Assembly: GCA_025666215.1 (NCBI GenBank)
Contig: CP102593.1
Coordinates: 2,059,001 to 2,123,000 of the forward strand
Length of the DNA: 64,000 nucleotides
Direction of reading: 5' to 3'
From: Xanthomonas campestris pv. phormiicola
GTDB lineage: Bacteria > Pseudomonadota > Gammaproteobacteria > Xanthomonadales > Xanthomonadaceae
Below, piece after piece: positions 1 to 9,223 of this stretch (its first letter is position 1; the number at the start of each line of letters is the position of its first letter). The translations under genes and the position numbers were made by a program. The notes under the pieces were generated by a model, which saw nothing but the letters and a program-made list of their open reading frames with translations, was not told the DNA's origin and did no database searches.

Positions 1-636
1 GGCTATCAGGTCAGCACCGCCAGCGACGGCGCGCAGATGCGCCAGGTGCTGGAGCGCGAACACGTGGACCTGATCGTGCTCGACCTGAACCTGCCGCGCG
101 AGGACGGACTGACCCTGTGCCGCGACCTGCGCGCCAGGTCGAGCACGCCGGTGATCATGCTGACCGCGCGCAGCGAGCCGATCGACCGCGTGCTCGGCCT
201 GGAGATGGGCGCCGACGACTACCTGGCCAAACCGTTCGAACCGCGCGAACTGCTGGCGCGGATCCGCAACGTGCTGCGCCGGACCGAGGCGCTGCCGGCC
301 AACCTGGAGCCGCTGGCGATCCGCCGCGCGCGCTTCGGCGGCTGGCTGTTCGATCTGGAACAACGCCACCTGGTCGATCCGGGCAGCAGGGTGGTGGTGC
401 TGTCCGGTGCCGAATTCCGCCTGCTGCGGGTGTTCGTCGGCCATGCCAACAAGGTGCTGTCGCGCGAACAGCTGGTGGCGCTGAGCAGCGGCCGCCAGTA
501 CGAGGCGCAGGACCGCGCGATCGACCTGCAGATCAGCCGGCTGCGGCAGAAGCTGGGCGACAGCGGCGGCGACGGCCTGATCAAGACAGTGCGCAACGAA
601 GGCTATGTGCTGGCCGCGGCGGTGGCGCTGGAATGA
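1..636 (+). CDS. OmpR-family response regulator (5' end outside window)
   Basis: DNA-binding response regulator missing its first few dozen residues. The reading frame is open from base 1. The visible part holds most of a receiver domain, with the phosphoacceptor Asp in VLDLNLP (residue 28 of the visible part), the Thr of MLTAR and the Lys of LAKPFEP. A C-terminal winged-helix domain follows, with RDRAIDLQISRLRQKLG as the recognition region. The stop overlaps the start of the following histidine kinase by four bases (ATGA), so the two are translationally coupled and form a two-component pair. The family controls transcription by binding direct repeats; the target genes cannot be told from here. 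Confidence 0.93.
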   Translation, partial: GYQVSTASDGAQMRQVLEREHVDLIVLDLNLPREDGLTLCRDLRARSSTPVIMLTARSEPIDRVLGLEMGADDYLAKPFEPRELLARIRNVLRRTEALPANLEPLAIRRARFGGWLFDLEQRHLVDPGSRVVVLSGAEFRLLRVFVGHANKVLSREQLVALSSGRQYEAQDRAIDLQISRLRQKLGDSGGDGLIKTVRNEGYVLAAAVALE

Positions 637-2021
637 AGCGGCTGCGCCGGTTCTTCGCCTCGATGGCCGGGCGCCTGTTCCTGATCCTGCTGCTGGGCAT
701 GGCCTGCGCGGCCAGCTTCGCCACGCTGCTGGCCAATGCCAAGCGCCGCCAGGAATTCGACCGGCAGAACATGGAGCGCGCCGCCGACCGCCTGCAGAGC
801 TTCGTCGAGCTGTTGCAGAGCGCCGGCCCGGAATTGCGCGCGCGGCTGCTGTCGCTGGGCGGGCCAGGCATCCGCATCCTGCCGGCCACGGCGCGCGCGC
901 AGACGCCGGACCCGGTGTTCGCCGCGGTGCTCGGCGCGCGCGGCGGCGCACTCGCGCCGGCGCAGGTGTCGCGCCTGGACATGCCCGCCTGCATGCCACA
1001 GCGTCCGGATTTCCTGCCGCCGCCGCAGCGCCGCGACTTCGACCGCCAGGACGCCTCGCTGGAACCGCCGACCTGCCGGCTGATCGCCTTGCGCCTGGAC
1101 GACGGCACGCCGCTGCGGCTGGGCCTGCAGACCCAGCCGATCGCGCGGCAGACCGCGCTGGCGGTGGACCCGCTGTTCCTGTCGCTGCTGGCGCTGGCCA
1201 TCGCGCTGCTGGCCTATGTGGTCGCGCGCATCGCCAGCACGCCGCTGCAGCGGCTGGCCGATGCCGCCGCCGACCTCGGCCAGGACCTGCAGCGCCCGCC
1301 GCTGCAGGTGCGCGGGCCGCTGGAAGTGCGCCGCGCCGCGCAGGCCTTCAATGCGATGCAGCAGCGCCTGCAGCGGCACCTGGGCGAACGCACGCAGATG
1401 CTGGCGGCGATCACCCACGACCTGCAGACCCCGTCCACGCGGCTGCGGCTGCGCCTGGAGAACGTGCAGGACGACGCCCTGCGCGAGCGCCTGATCGGCG
1501 ACCTGGCGGCGATGCAGGCGCTGATCCGCGAAGGCCTGGAACTGGCGCGCAGCGCCGAAACCGCCGAGCAGCGCGCCGCGCTGGACCTGGATTCGCTGCT
1601 GCAGAGCGTGGTCGAGGATGCCGCCGAAGCCGGCGCCGACGCGGTGTTCGAGCGCGGTTGCGGCGCGGTGCTGCCGCTGCGCCCGCTGGCGATGCACCGG
1701 CTGTTCTCCAATCTCGTCGACAACGCGCTGAAGTACGGCGGGTCGGTGCGGGTGGCGGCCGAACGCCATGCCGACGGCGCGCTCGGCGTGTACGTGCGCG
1801 ACTGCGGCCCGGGCATCGCCGAGGACGAGCTGGAGACGGTGTTCGCCCCGTTCGTGCGCCTGGAGACGTCGCGCTCGCGCGAGACCGGCGGCGCCGGCCT
1901 GGGCCTGACCATCGCCCGTGCGCTGGCCGAGAAGGACGGCGCCACGCTGCGCCTGCGCAACCTGGCCGGGGGCGGGCTGGAAGCCTGCGTGCAGTGGGCG
2001 GCGCCGCTGCGCCGGAGCTGA
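633..2021 (+). CDS. Membrane sensor histidine kinase (EnvZ/OmpR type)
   Basis: 462-residue inner-membrane sensor kinase partnering the upstream regulator, whose stop codon it overlaps. It has an N-terminal membrane segment (about residues 12-32), a periplasmic sensor region (about 35-175, rich in Pro and Arg), a second membrane segment (about 182-203), a HAMP linker, a HisKA domain with phosphoacceptor His262 in ITHDLQTP, and an HATPase domain with N box NLVDNALKYG, G1 box DCGPGI and G2 box GGAGLGL. The ligand is unknown. The H box has Gln in place of the usual Arg after the Asp-Leu pair, a variant seen in several EnvZ-like kinases. A hairpin followed by a T run lies downstream. Confidence 0.92.
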   Translation: MKRLRRFFASMAGRLFLILLLGMACAASFATLLANAKRRQEFDRQNMERAADRLQSFVELLQSAGPELRARLLSLGGPGIRILPATARAQTPDPVFAAVLGARGGALAPAQVSRLDMPACMPQRPDFLPPPQRRDFDRQDASLEPPTCRLIALRLDDGTPLRLGLQTQPIARQTALAVDPLFLSLLALAIALLAYVVARIASTPLQRLADAAADLGQDLQRPPLQVRGPLEVRRAAQAFNAMQQRLQRHLGERTQMLAAITHDLQTPSTRLRLRLENVQDDALRERLIGDLAAMQALIREGLELARSAETAEQRAALDLDSLLQSVVEDAAEAGADAVFERGCGAVLPLRPLAMHRLFSNLVDNALKYGGSVRVAAERHADGALGVYVRDCGPGIAEDELETVFAPFVRLETSRSRETGGAGLGLTIARALAEKDGATLRLRNLAGGGLEACVQWAAPLRRS

Positions 2022-2324
2022 GCGCGGCACGCGTCCTGCGCCTGCCGCCGCGTGTCCACCCGCGGCGGCGGATTTTTGCCTACCATGTGCGCTCTTCCCG
2101 TGTTGCGTTCCGGTAATGAGCCAGCATCTGCCCCGTCTCGCCGATTCTGGCCGGCCGCCGCGCCCCGGGGCATCTCGTCCATTGCCGAGCAGGACCGACC
2201 CGCAGGGCCGCGCTTGCGCCCACCGACATCCACGCCCTGGCTTGCCTCGTGTACGCGCAAGCATCCTGCGACCTGCGCGGGGATCGATAGCACGCGCTAG
2301 CGCTTTCCAGGCCGGATCGACCCG
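2022..2324. other. Intergenic region, 303 bp
   Basis: Non-coding stretch between the kinase and the beta-propeller diguanylate cyclase. It begins with a probable intrinsic terminator (2044-2077). The rest must contain the promoter of the downstream gene, but no clear -35/-10 pair or operator could be picked out. Short open frames here have no ribosome-binding site and look like chance ORFs. Confidence 0.5.
2044..2077 (+). terminator. Probable rho-independent terminator after the kinase gene
   Basis: A 9-bp GC stem (GCCGCCGCG, 2044-2052, paired with 2061-2069), an 8-nt loop, then GGA and five T residues. It lies 23 bp after the kinase stop codon and should end the two-component transcript. 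Confidence 0.6.
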
Positions 2325-5300
2325 GTGAGGGCGGCGGCGTCGGAGCATGCGACGGCCGTCCGCCGCGCCGCGCATGCGTGGCGATCGGTCCTGCTGGCGC
2401 TGCTTGTTCTGTTGTTCGGAGCAGGTACCGCGGCGGCGGACGACATGGCCGATACCGGGCCGCCGCCGCTGCGCGACTACGCGGTGGATGCCTGGACCTC
2501 GCGCAACGGCTTGCCGCACAACTCGCTGCGCGGCCTGGCGCAGACCGCGGACGGGCGTCTGTGGTTCGCCACCTGGGAAGGGCTGGTGCGCTACAACGGA
2601 CTGGACTTCGCGGTGATCGACCGCAGCACCCATCCCGGCCTGCCCGACAACGGCGTCGGCGCGCTATACGTAGGCCACGACGGCGCGCTGTGGCTCAGCG
2701 ACTCGCGCGGCAACCTGGGCCGCTACGACCGCGCCGGCGACTGGCGCTTCTGGCGGCAGCCGCCGGGCTGGCCGCGCGCGCTGATCCACGCCATGACCGA
2801 GGACCGCCAGGGACGGTTGTGGCTGCTGTTCGAAGGCAACGGCCTGGGCTGCCTGTGGCCGGACGGCCGCTTCGACTACCAGCCGGCACCGCCCGGCCTG
2901 CCGCTGGCCAACAGCTTCCCGCGGATCGCGGTCGACGACCGCGGCCGGGTCTGGATCGGCAGCCTCGACGGTCTGCTGTACCGCGATGCGCAGGGCGTGC
3001 TGCGGCGTGCGCCGGACGCCTTCGGGCTGCCGCCCGGCCTGGCCTGGCCGTACCGCGATGCGGACGGCACGCTGTGGCTGGTCGCCGGCGAGAACGTGTA
3101 CCGGCTGCAGGGCGAGCGCGCCGAGCTGGTGCACCGCCTGCCGGGCTACGGCCACTTCACCGCGATGCTGCGCGACCGCGACGGCGCGCTGTGGCTGGGC
3201 ACCGAGAACCAGGGCCTGCTGCGCATCGGCCGGCACGGCATCGAGCACATGGCGCCGGGCGACATACTGCCCGACGGGCGCATCGTGAGCCTGCTCGAGG
3301 ACGCCGAGGGCAGCGTCTGGATCGGCGCCAACGGCGGCCTGTTCCGGCTGCGCGAAACCCTGTTCACCAGCTACACGCGCCGCGACGGCCTCAGCGGCGA
3401 CTATGTGCGCGCGCTGCTGGAAGCGCCCGGCGGCGCGCTGTGGATCGGCAGCGCCGCCGGCCTGGACCGGATGGCGGCGGACGGCACGATCGCGCCGTCC
3501 GGGCTGCGCAACGCCGACGGCAGCGCGCCGTCGGTGCTGAGCCTGGCGCGCGGCGCGGATGGCGACCTGTGGGTCGGCACCTATGCCGACGGCGTGTACC
3601 GGCTGCGCGACGGCCGCGTGCGCCGCCATTACGACAAGGCCGATGGCCTGCCCAGCGGCCACGTGCGCGCGATCAGCGTGGACGGCGCCGGCACGGTATG
3701 GATCGGCACCCAGCGCGGGCTGGTGCGCATCGATGGCGAACAGGCGCGCGTCGCCGACGTGCCGGGCCTGCCGCAGGGCCTGATCACCGCGCTGGCCAGC
3801 ATCGACGGCGCGCTGTGGATCGGCTCGGTCGAAGGCGCCTCGGTGCTGCGTGACGGCCGCGTGCAGCGGCTGCCGCTGGAACCGCTGGGCGGCGCGCGCA
3901 GCGTGTTCGGCTTCCAGGCGCTGGGCCGCGACATGTGGATCTCCACCGACCGTGGCTTGCACCGCTACCGCGACGGCCAACTGGCGCGTGTCGGCCTGGA
4001 GCAGGGCATGCCGGTGGACACCGTGTTCCAGCTGGTCCGCGACCGCCTCGGCAACGTCTGGATCAGCAGCAACCGCGGCGTGCTGCGGACCAGCGCCGAC
4101 GCGCTCGACGCGGTGGCCGATGGCCGCGTCGGCAAGCTGCAGGTGACCCGCTACAACGAGATCGACGGCATGGCCAATGCCCAGGGCAACGGCAGCTCCG
4201 GCCCATCGGAACTCGTGCGTGGCGACGGCAGCGTGTGGCTGGTCACCGCCGGCGGCATCAGCACGGTCGATCCGCGGCGCTTGCAGCGGTTCCGCGAACG
4301 CCTGCCGCCGCCGGCGGCGATCGAGAACGTGTTGCTGGATGGGCGGCCGTTCGCGTGGCGGCGCCAGTCGCGGCTGCCCGGCGCCAGGCGCATCGCGGTG
4401 TCCTACGTCGGGCTCAGCTATCTGTTGCCCGAGCGCATCCGCTACCGCACCCGGCTCGACGGCCTGGACAAGAATTGGGTGGAACGCGGCCAGCAGCGCA
4501 GCGTCGAGTTCATCGGCCTGCCGCCGGGCGACTACACCTTGCGTGTGGCCGCGGCGCATCCGGACGGCGCCTGGAGCGCGCGCGAGGCGGTGTGGCGGTT
4601 CAGCGTCGCCCCGCTGTGGTGGCAGCGCCGCAGCGTGCAGGCCGCTGCCGTGCTGGCGCTGCTGCTCGGGCTGGTGGCGGTGTACCGCTACCTGATCGCC
4701 CGCTACCAGCGGCGCAATCTGCGCCTGGAGCGGCTGGTCAAGCAGCGCACCGGCGCGCTGCAACTGCAGACCGAGCGGCTGCTGCGCGCCGACGCCGACA
4801 AGAACCAGTTGCTGGCCGAACTGCAGGACCAGGCCGACGCGTTCGAGCGCCAGGCCAACGAGGACGCGCTGACCGGGCTGCCGAACCGCCGCCATTTCGA
4901 CGAAGTGCTGCTGCGCGACGTGCGCCGCGCGCAGCGCAGCGGCACGCCGTTGTGCCTGCTGGTGATCGACATCGACCGCTTCAAGCAGATCAACGACGGC
5001 TACTCGCACGCCACCGGCGACGCGGTACTGCGCGAGGTCGGGCACCTGCTCGCCGAGGCCTGCCGCACCTCCGACCTGCCGGCGCGGCTGGGCGGCGAGG
5101 AATTCGCGGTGCTGCTCGGCGACACCCCGCTGGCCGACGCCGAGCGCATGGCCGCGCGCCTGCGCGACCTGTTCCACGCGCGCCTGCAGTGGGCCGATGC
5201 CCCGGCGCTGCGGGTGACCTTCAGCGCCGGGCTGGTCGCGCTGAGCGGGGAGGAGACGCCGAGCCAGCTGCTGCAGCGCGCGGACGTGGCGTTGTATCGG

Positions 5301-5339
5301 GCGAAGAGCGGCGGGCGGGACCGGGTGTGCGTGGGGTGA
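2325..5339 (+). CDS. Two-component-propeller sensor diguanylate cyclase
   Basis: About 1004-residue membrane protein that should make c-di-GMP. A signal peptide or anchor (about residues 20-38) is followed by repeated Reg_prop beta-propeller units to about residue 650 (recurring LWIGT/VWIGS blades), a Y_Y_Y domain (about 695-760), one membrane helix (about 772-793), a short coiled coil and a GGDEF domain. The active-site signature is GGEEF (923-927). Five residues before it is RTSD, a good inhibitory I-site, so product feedback is likely. The ligand-binding part faces the periplasm. There is no EAL or kinase domain, so the usual kinase output of this sensor class is replaced by a cyclase. The start is a GTG; an internal start is possible. 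Confidence 0.9.
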   Translation: MRAAASEHATAVRRAAHAWRSVLLALLVLLFGAGTAAADDMADTGPPPLRDYAVDAWTSRNGLPHNSLRGLAQTADGRLWFATWEGLVRYNGLDFAVIDRSTHPGLPDNGVGALYVGHDGALWLSDSRGNLGRYDRAGDWRFWRQPPGWPRALIHAMTEDRQGRLWLLFEGNGLGCLWPDGRFDYQPAPPGLPLANSFPRIAVDDRGRVWIGSLDGLLYRDAQGVLRRAPDAFGLPPGLAWPYRDADGTLWLVAGENVYRLQGERAELVHRLPGYGHFTAMLRDRDGALWLGTENQGLLRIGRHGIEHMAPGDILPDGRIVSLLEDAEGSVWIGANGGLFRLRETLFTSYTRRDGLSGDYVRALLEAPGGALWIGSAAGLDRMAADGTIAPSGLRNADGSAPSVLSLARGADGDLWVGTYADGVYRLRDGRVRRHYDKADGLPSGHVRAISVDGAGTVWIGTQRGLVRIDGEQARVADVPGLPQGLITALASIDGALWIGSVEGASVLRDGRVQRLPLEPLGGARSVFGFQALGRDMWISTDRGLHRYRDGQLARVGLEQGMPVDTVFQLVRDRLGNVWISSNRGVLRTSADALDAVADGRVGKLQVTRYNEIDGMANAQGNGSSGPSELVRGDGSVWLVTAGGISTVDPRRLQRFRERLPPPAAIENVLLDGRPFAWRRQSRLPGARRIAVSYVGLSYLLPERIRYRTRLDGLDKNWVERGQQRSVEFIGLPPGDYTLRVAAAHPDGAWSAREAVWRFSVAPLWWQRRSVQAAAVLALLLGLVAVYRYLIARYQRRNLRLERLVKQRTGALQLQTERLLRADADKNQLLAELQDQADAFERQANEDALTGLPNRRHFDEVLLRDVRRAQRSGTPLCLLVIDIDRFKQINDGYSHATGDAVLREVGHLLAEACRTSDLPARLGGEEFAVLLGDTPLADAERMAARLRDLFHARLQWADAPALRVTFSAGLVALSGEETPSQLLQRADVALYRAKSGGRDRVCVG

Positions 5340-5398
5340 GGATGGGGGCGGTGTGCCGCTGCGCTCTCCCTGGCGATCCGCGTGCGCCTCAGGAGCCG

Positions 5399-5906
5399 TC
5401 AGGCCATCCTGGCCTTGGCCTTGGCCTGGGCTGCGCGAATTTGCTGTTGCATGCGCCTGGCGGACCAGGTGTCAGGGACGTCGATATCGATTCCCTGCGC
5501 TTCCAGTATGAAAAAAAGCATCGCTGCTGCTTGAACCGGGTACAGGCGCAAGTTGATTTTGAGCGGCGCGGCATTGCGCGGTTGTATCCAGAAGCTCGCT
5601 GATCCTTGCGGTGCCTTGGAGGAATATTCCACTGAAATGTAGGCGCTGACCACGTCTTTGAATTGAATGATGTCAACGCCAAAAAGGCTTCGGCGTTTCA
5701 GCAGGTTTCGGCTGATTTCGAGCCGAATCGTGCTCAAGACGAACAATAGCCCGGCGCTGGAAGCGAGGACGCCAAGCAGGAAGCCATGGTTCCCTTTCTC
5801 GAGCCAGAGAAGCACCCCCAAGCGTTGAGAAAAGCGATGCTGCGATGCCGACAACCACGAGCAAGTGTGTTCCCGCACGGAATGTCTTTGCGATTCCAGG
5901 GTTCAT
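5399..5906 (-). pseudogene. Small two-helix membrane protein, frameshifted
   Basis: Two overlapping minus-strand frames read as one protein if a single base is removed or added in the run of five C (plus strand) at 5815-5819. The upstream frame (ATG at 5906, or 5948) gives a first hydrophobic helix ending SLFSTLG. The downstream frame, ending at 5399, continues with VLLWLEKGNHGFLLG and a second helix, followed by a soluble domain with FGVDIIQFKDVVSAYISVE. The restored product is about 168 residues, with the look of a PH-like or YcxB-type membrane protein, but no family is recognised with certainty. The region is visibly lower in GC than its neighbours, which suggests transfer. A sequencing error in the homopolymer is the alternative to real decay. 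Confidence 0.55.
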
Positions 5907-6152
5907 CGGCGTTTGTGTTCCATGTGGCCAGAAACCGCGACGCGACAACGAAGCCGCGCAGAGGCGTGGTGGCGGTTGCTCAGATTATCCGGATGCCTTG
6001 AGCTGGAGGAGCGCCTGTCTCACGCGTCGGCCGTTGCAGCGGCGCACGCCGGCGCGGAGGGCGAGCGCCCGGCAGAGCAAGCGTTCACCGTCTTGCCAGG
6101 TGTCGATGGCGTTAGGCGCTGCCGGACGATACCCGGCAGCGTGCGAAACGCC

Positions 6153-6797
6153 CTAGCCGAGCTGCGGCGCCGGCCACGCATTGGCGATCTTGCAGAACAG
6201 GCGCGCGGTCTGCTCGGTGTCGTAGACCGCGCTGTGCGCGTCGGCGGCGTTCCAGTCGAAGCCGGCCGCCTGTACGGCGCGCGCCAGCACGGTCTGGCCG
6301 TAGGCGATGCCGGCCAGGGTCACGGTGTCGAACACGCTGAAGGGGTGGAACGGGTTGCGCTTGTGGCCGCAGCGGGCCACGGTGGCGTTGAGGAAGTTCA
6401 GGTCGAAGTGGGCGTTGTGGCCGACCAGGATCGCGCGCTGGCAGCCGTACTTCTTCACCGCCGCGCGCACCGGCGCGAACACGTGGTCCAGCGCCTCGCG
6501 CTCGGGCTTGGCGAAGCGGAACGGGTGGTCGAGGATGATGCCGGTGACTTCCAGCGACTTCGGGTCGATGGCGGTGCCGGGCGCCGGCACCACATGCGCG
6601 CTGGCGGTGGCGCCGGGGTACAGCTGGCCGGCGTCGTCCATCTCGATCGGCACCGCGGCGATCTCCAGCAGCGCGTGCCGGTTCCAGTCGAAGCCGCCGG
6701 TCTCCACGTCCACCACCACCGGCAGATAGCCGCGGAAACGCCGCGACATCGGGGTGGCGGCGAGGGGCTGGGACGGGCTTTCGACGTGGTCGTTCAT
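6153..6797 (-). CDS. rnt: Ribonuclease T
   Basis: 3'-5' exoribonuclease of the DEDDh superfamily that trims tRNA CCA ends and matures 5S/23S rRNA 3' ends in the cytoplasm. The 214-residue protein has Asp30 and Glu32 in VVDVETGG (Exo I), Asp132 in [10 protein letters not shown] (Exo II), and His188 and Asp193 in AHSAVYDTE (Exo III), so the full catalytic set is present. The length matches the family (about 205-225). The ATG at 6797 was chosen because the family begins shortly before the [13 protein letters not shown] block; the longer frame to 6905 adds 36 residues of Arg-rich translation with no similarity. It stands alone between the frameshifted gene and a repeat. Confidence 0.93.
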   Translation of the reverse strand: MNDHVESPSQPLAATPMSRRFRGYLPVVVDVETGGFDWNRHALLEIAAVPIEMDDAGQLYPGATASAHVVPAPGTAIDPKSLEVTGIILDHPFRFAKPEREALDHVFAPVRAAVKKYGCQRAILVGHNAHFDLNFLNATVARCGHKRNPFHPFSVFDTVTLAGIAYGQTVLARAVQAAGFDWNAADAHSAVYDTEQTARLFCKIANAWPAPQLG

Positions 6798-6974
6798 GCG
6801 TGCAGGGTAGCAGAGCGCGGCTAAACCTCGGCCGCGATGGGGCGCGCGGGCCTGGCGAAGACGGATCGAGTCAGGCGCGCGCCTTCGACACAGGCGCCGC
6901 GCCACGGGGCGCGACGAAGTTCTGCGGATCGGTGACGCGACGTCCGGATCGAGGGAGCGCCGTCGACGGAGTGG

Positions 6975-7042
6975 TGTGGGAGCGACTTCAGTCGCGACGG
7001 GCGTTCCCGGTAAGGCCCGTCGCGACTGAAGTCGCTCCCACA
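6975..7042. repeat. REP-like palindrome, perfect 28-bp arms
   Basis: Left arm 6975-7002 (begins TGTGGGAGCGACTTCAGTC) is the exact reverse complement of 7015-7042, with a 12-bp loop. The core GTGGGAGCGACTTCAGTCGCGAC recurs in variant form near 20.4, 26.2, 48.4 and 50.0 kb. It occupies the 300-bp gap between bufC and rnt (6798-7097), in which nothing else was recognised. Such palindromes are typical repetitive extragenic elements of xanthomonads; it may also act as a transcript-end hairpin for bufABC. Confidence 0.85.
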
Positions 7043-7097
7043 GTGGCAGGACCGGTGGACCGAAATGCCACCGTGCTTGGTTGTCGCGTTGCGCGCC

Positions 7098-7844
7098 TCA
7101 GGCCGGCACGCGGGTGCCGAGCACGCTGCCCTGCTGGCGCAGGCGCTCGAGCAGCGCGGCGCCGTCGTGCAGCAGCGCGGCCGGGTCCTGGCCGTGCTCG
7201 GCGGCCAGGCGCAGCAGCAGCGCGCGCCCGCTGTGCTCGCCGGCGCGCAGCCGTTCCACCAGTTCGTGGGCCAGCGGCGCCAGTTCGGCGAAGCGGGCCT
7301 GGCCGTCGGCATCGCGCCGCGCCAGCAGGAAGGTCGGCTGCGCCGGCGCCTCCTGCGGCTGCCAGCCTGGGCCGATGCGCTGCACCGGCCAGCGATAGCG
7401 CAGCAGGCGCAGCCAGGGCGACAGCTGCGCAATGCCGTCGAGCAGGTCGCCGTGCGGATCGTGCGGCGGCAGCGGCACATCGTCGATCTGTACCTCCAGC
7501 TCGACCGTCTCGTAGTGCGCCAGCTCCGCCAGCCACGGCCGTTGCGCATCCTCGCCGCGTTGCTGCAGGAAGCGGACGAACTCGCCGCCGATGCGCGGGA
7601 ACAATGGCGTGGGTGCGCGGTGCTCGACGCAGAACGCGCGCAGCAGTGCCTGCCATGCGTCCTCGCCAAGGGTGGCGCGCAGCACCGGGAAATGCGAGGC
7701 GAGCAATTGCGCGAGGTTGTCGAAGAACAGCGCGCGGTACACCGCCAGCCGCCGCGGCTCGATGTCCGCCGGCGGCGCGTGCCGCTGCGGATCGCGCAGG
7801 TGCAGGGCCAGCGCGAACTGCTGCGCGTGCAGGGAATCAGCCAT
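7098..7844 (-). CDS. bufC: DUF2063-family partner of the MNIO enzyme (BufC type)
   Basis: 248-residue protein with the N-terminal DUF2063 putative DNA-binding-type domain (about residues 8-95: [25 protein letters not shown], here read as the pattern R-x2-VYR-x5-N) and a C-terminal domain as in other BufC proteins. In known MNIO systems this partner binds the precursor peptide and delivers it to the DUF692 enzyme; a role as a DNA-binding protein is not supported by context. Its ATG overlaps the end of bufB by eight bases, so the two are coupled. No DoxX-type BufD follows; the next gene on this strand is rnt, after a palindromic repeat. Confidence 0.82.
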   Translation of the reverse strand: MADSLHAQQFALALHLRDPQRHAPPADIEPRRLAVYRALFFDNLAQLLASHFPVLRATLGEDAWQALLRAFCVEHRAPTPLFPRIGGEFVRFLQQRGEDAQRPWLAELAHYETVELEVQIDDVPLPPHDPHGDLLDGIAQLSPWLRLLRYRWPVQRIGPGWQPQEAPAQPTFLLARRDADGQARFAELAPLAHELVERLRAGEHSGRALLLRLAAEHGQDPAALLHDGAALLERLRQQGSVLGTRVPA

Positions 7845-8721
7845 GCGCCACCTGCGCCATCTGCGCTGCTTGCGCCGACACGGCCTGCGCCTGCGCGTCG
7901 CGGATGCGCTGCACCTCGTACAGCAGTTCGGACAGCGGCGGGAAGTGGCTGTCGCGCTCCAGCAGGGTCGGGCGCACCCCGTGCAGGCGGTAGGCGGCGT
8001 CGAGCAATTGCCAGACATCGGCGTCCACCGCCGCGCCGTGGGTGTCGATCTTCAGCGCGCTGGCGGCGTCGTCGCGATGCCCGGCGATGTGGTACGAGGC
8101 GATACGTGCGCTGGGCATCGCGGCGAGGAAGGCGCGGGCGTCGTAGCCATGGTTGGCGGCGTTGACGCAGACGTTGTTGACGTCGAGCAGCAGGTCGCAG
8201 TCGGCTTCGGCCAGCACCGCGGCGACGAACTCGGCTTCGCTCAACGCCTGGCCGGGCGCGGCGTAGTAGGACACGTTCTCCACCGCGATGCGCCGGCCCA
8301 GCGCATCCTGCGCCTGGGCGATGCGTGCGCCGGCGTGGCGTACCGCCTCGTCGGTGAACGGCAGCGGCAGCAGTTCGTAGAGCTGGCCGTCGTCGGCGCT
8401 GTAGCTCAGGTGTTCGCTGTACAGCGCGACGCGGTGCCGATCCAGGAACCGCCGGGTCTGCCGCAGCAGGTCCGCGTCCAGCGGCGCCATGCCGCCGAGC
8501 GACAGCGACAGGCCATGGCAGCTCAGCGGATGGCGCGCGGCCAGCGTATCCAGCATCGCGCCCAGGCGGCCGCCGATGCCGATCCAGTTGTCCGGCGCGC
8601 ACTCGAGAAAATCGAACGCGGCCGGCGGCGCCTGCAGCAGCTCGGGCAGCAGACCGCGGCGCAGGCCGAGTCCGGCGCTCGCCGCGGGCAGCAGGCGCGG
8701 CGCGGAATCAGCCGCCGCCAC
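7837..8721 (-). CDS. bufB: DUF692/MNIO multinuclear iron oxidase (BufB type)
   Basis: 294-residue TIM-barrel enzyme of the DUF692 (multinuclear non-heme iron-dependent oxidase) family, which modifies Cys residues in precursor peptides. The expected metal-ligand motifs are all visible in order: [47 protein letters not shown] and [13 protein letters not shown] at 8721 is the only plausible start in this frame near the family's usual N-terminus; it lies inside the last codons of bufA, giving a 14-bp overlap, and bufC overlaps the other end. The substrate is inferred to be the BufA peptide encoded just upstream. The chemistry may be thiooxazole or oxazolone/thioamide formation, by analogy with characterised members. 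Confidence 0.87.
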   Translation of the reverse strand: MAAADSAPRLLPAASAGLGLRRGLLPELLQAPPAAFDFLECAPDNWIGIGGRLGAMLDTLAARHPLSCHGLSLSLGGMAPLDADLLRQTRRFLDRHRVALYSEHLSYSADDGQLYELLPLPFTDEAVRHAGARIAQAQDALGRRIAVENVSYYAAPGQALSEAEFVAAVLAEADCDLLLDVNNVCVNAANHGYDARAFLAAMPSARIASYHIAGHRDDAASALKIDTHGAAVDADVWQLLDAAYRLHGVRPTLLERDSHFPPLSELLYEVQRIRDAQAQAVSAQAAQMAQVAHG

Positions 8722-9070
8722 CGCACTTGCCTTCGCCGCACTTGCCCTCGGCCATCGCCTTGTCGTCGTGCTGGGCCGCGGCGGCGGCGGCCTTGTCCGG
8801 CTTGGCCGTAGCGGCGTCCTGCGCATGCGCACCGCATGCGCCCTCGGCGGCCTTGTCGGCGCCGGCGGCATCCGTGGACTTGGCATTGGTTTTGGGCTGC
8901 GCCGGCACCGTGGTCGCTGCCTTGTCGGCGCTGGGCGGCGCCGCGGCCTGGGCGCCGAGCGCATAGCCCTGGGCCAGGTCGGTCATCGCCAGCGCGGAGG
9001 CGGACAGGCCCAGGCCGCCGAGCAGGACGGCGCCGGCGAGGGCAGTGGACGGACGCGAGGGAATGGACAT
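8708..9070 (-). CDS. bufA: Bufferin-type RiPP precursor peptide with EGxCG motifs
   Basis: 120-residue secreted precursor. A Sec-type signal peptide (about residues 1-28, ending SASALA) is followed by [11 protein letters not shown], a conserved start of mature bufferins, then a low-complexity Ala/Lys/Asp linker and the motifs EGACG (76-80), EGKCG (108-112) and EGKCG (113-117). Its only three Cys (79, 111, 116) are in these motifs. In characterised bufferins and HvfA-type peptides, EGKCG-like Cys are modified by the MNIO enzyme and bind copper in the periplasm. The start is set by a good Shine-Dalgarno (AGGAG, 7 bp before ATG). The neighbouring RcnB-like gene fits a metal-stress setting. Metal identity is inferred, not shown. 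Confidence 0.87.
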   Translation of the reverse strand: MSIPSRPSTALAGAVLLGGLGLSASALAMTDLAQGYALGAQAAAPPSADKAATTVPAQPKTNAKSTDAAGADKAAEGACGAHAQDAATAKPDKAAAAAAQHDDKAMAEGKCGEGKCGGGG

Positions 9071-9183
9071 GCGGACTCTCCTGGCAGGCGAACGTGGTGC
9101 CGGCGTCGCCACGCTGGCCGTGTCCGCCAAGCGTACCCGCTGGCGCCGTGCGCCGCATGCGGCGCTGCGCCGTCCGCCAACGA

Positions 9184-9211
9184 AAAGGCCCCGCCGAAGC
9201 GGGGCCTGGTG
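9184..9211 (-). terminator. Rho-independent terminator of the rcnB-like gene
   Basis: On the minus strand a perfect 9-bp GC stem (AGGCCCCGC paired with its complement around a 4-nt loop) is followed by TTTTC. It sits 13 bp after the stop codon of the RcnB-like gene and separates it from bufA. Confidence 0.8.
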
Positions 9212-9223
9212 TGCGCCGCCGCC

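Noticed and set aside
603..2633. 676-codon minus-strand frame opposite the histidine kinase
   Set aside because: Same kind of antisense shadow; His/Arg/Gln-rich with no start signal.
2664..5177. 837-codon minus-strand frame opposite the propeller cyclase
   Set aside because: Ala/Gln/Val/His-rich mirror of the real gene with no recognisable domain.
5865..6824. 319-codon plus-strand frame opposite rnt
   Set aside because: Shadow of the RNase T gene, with no ribosome site and Gly/Val/Arg-rich sequence.
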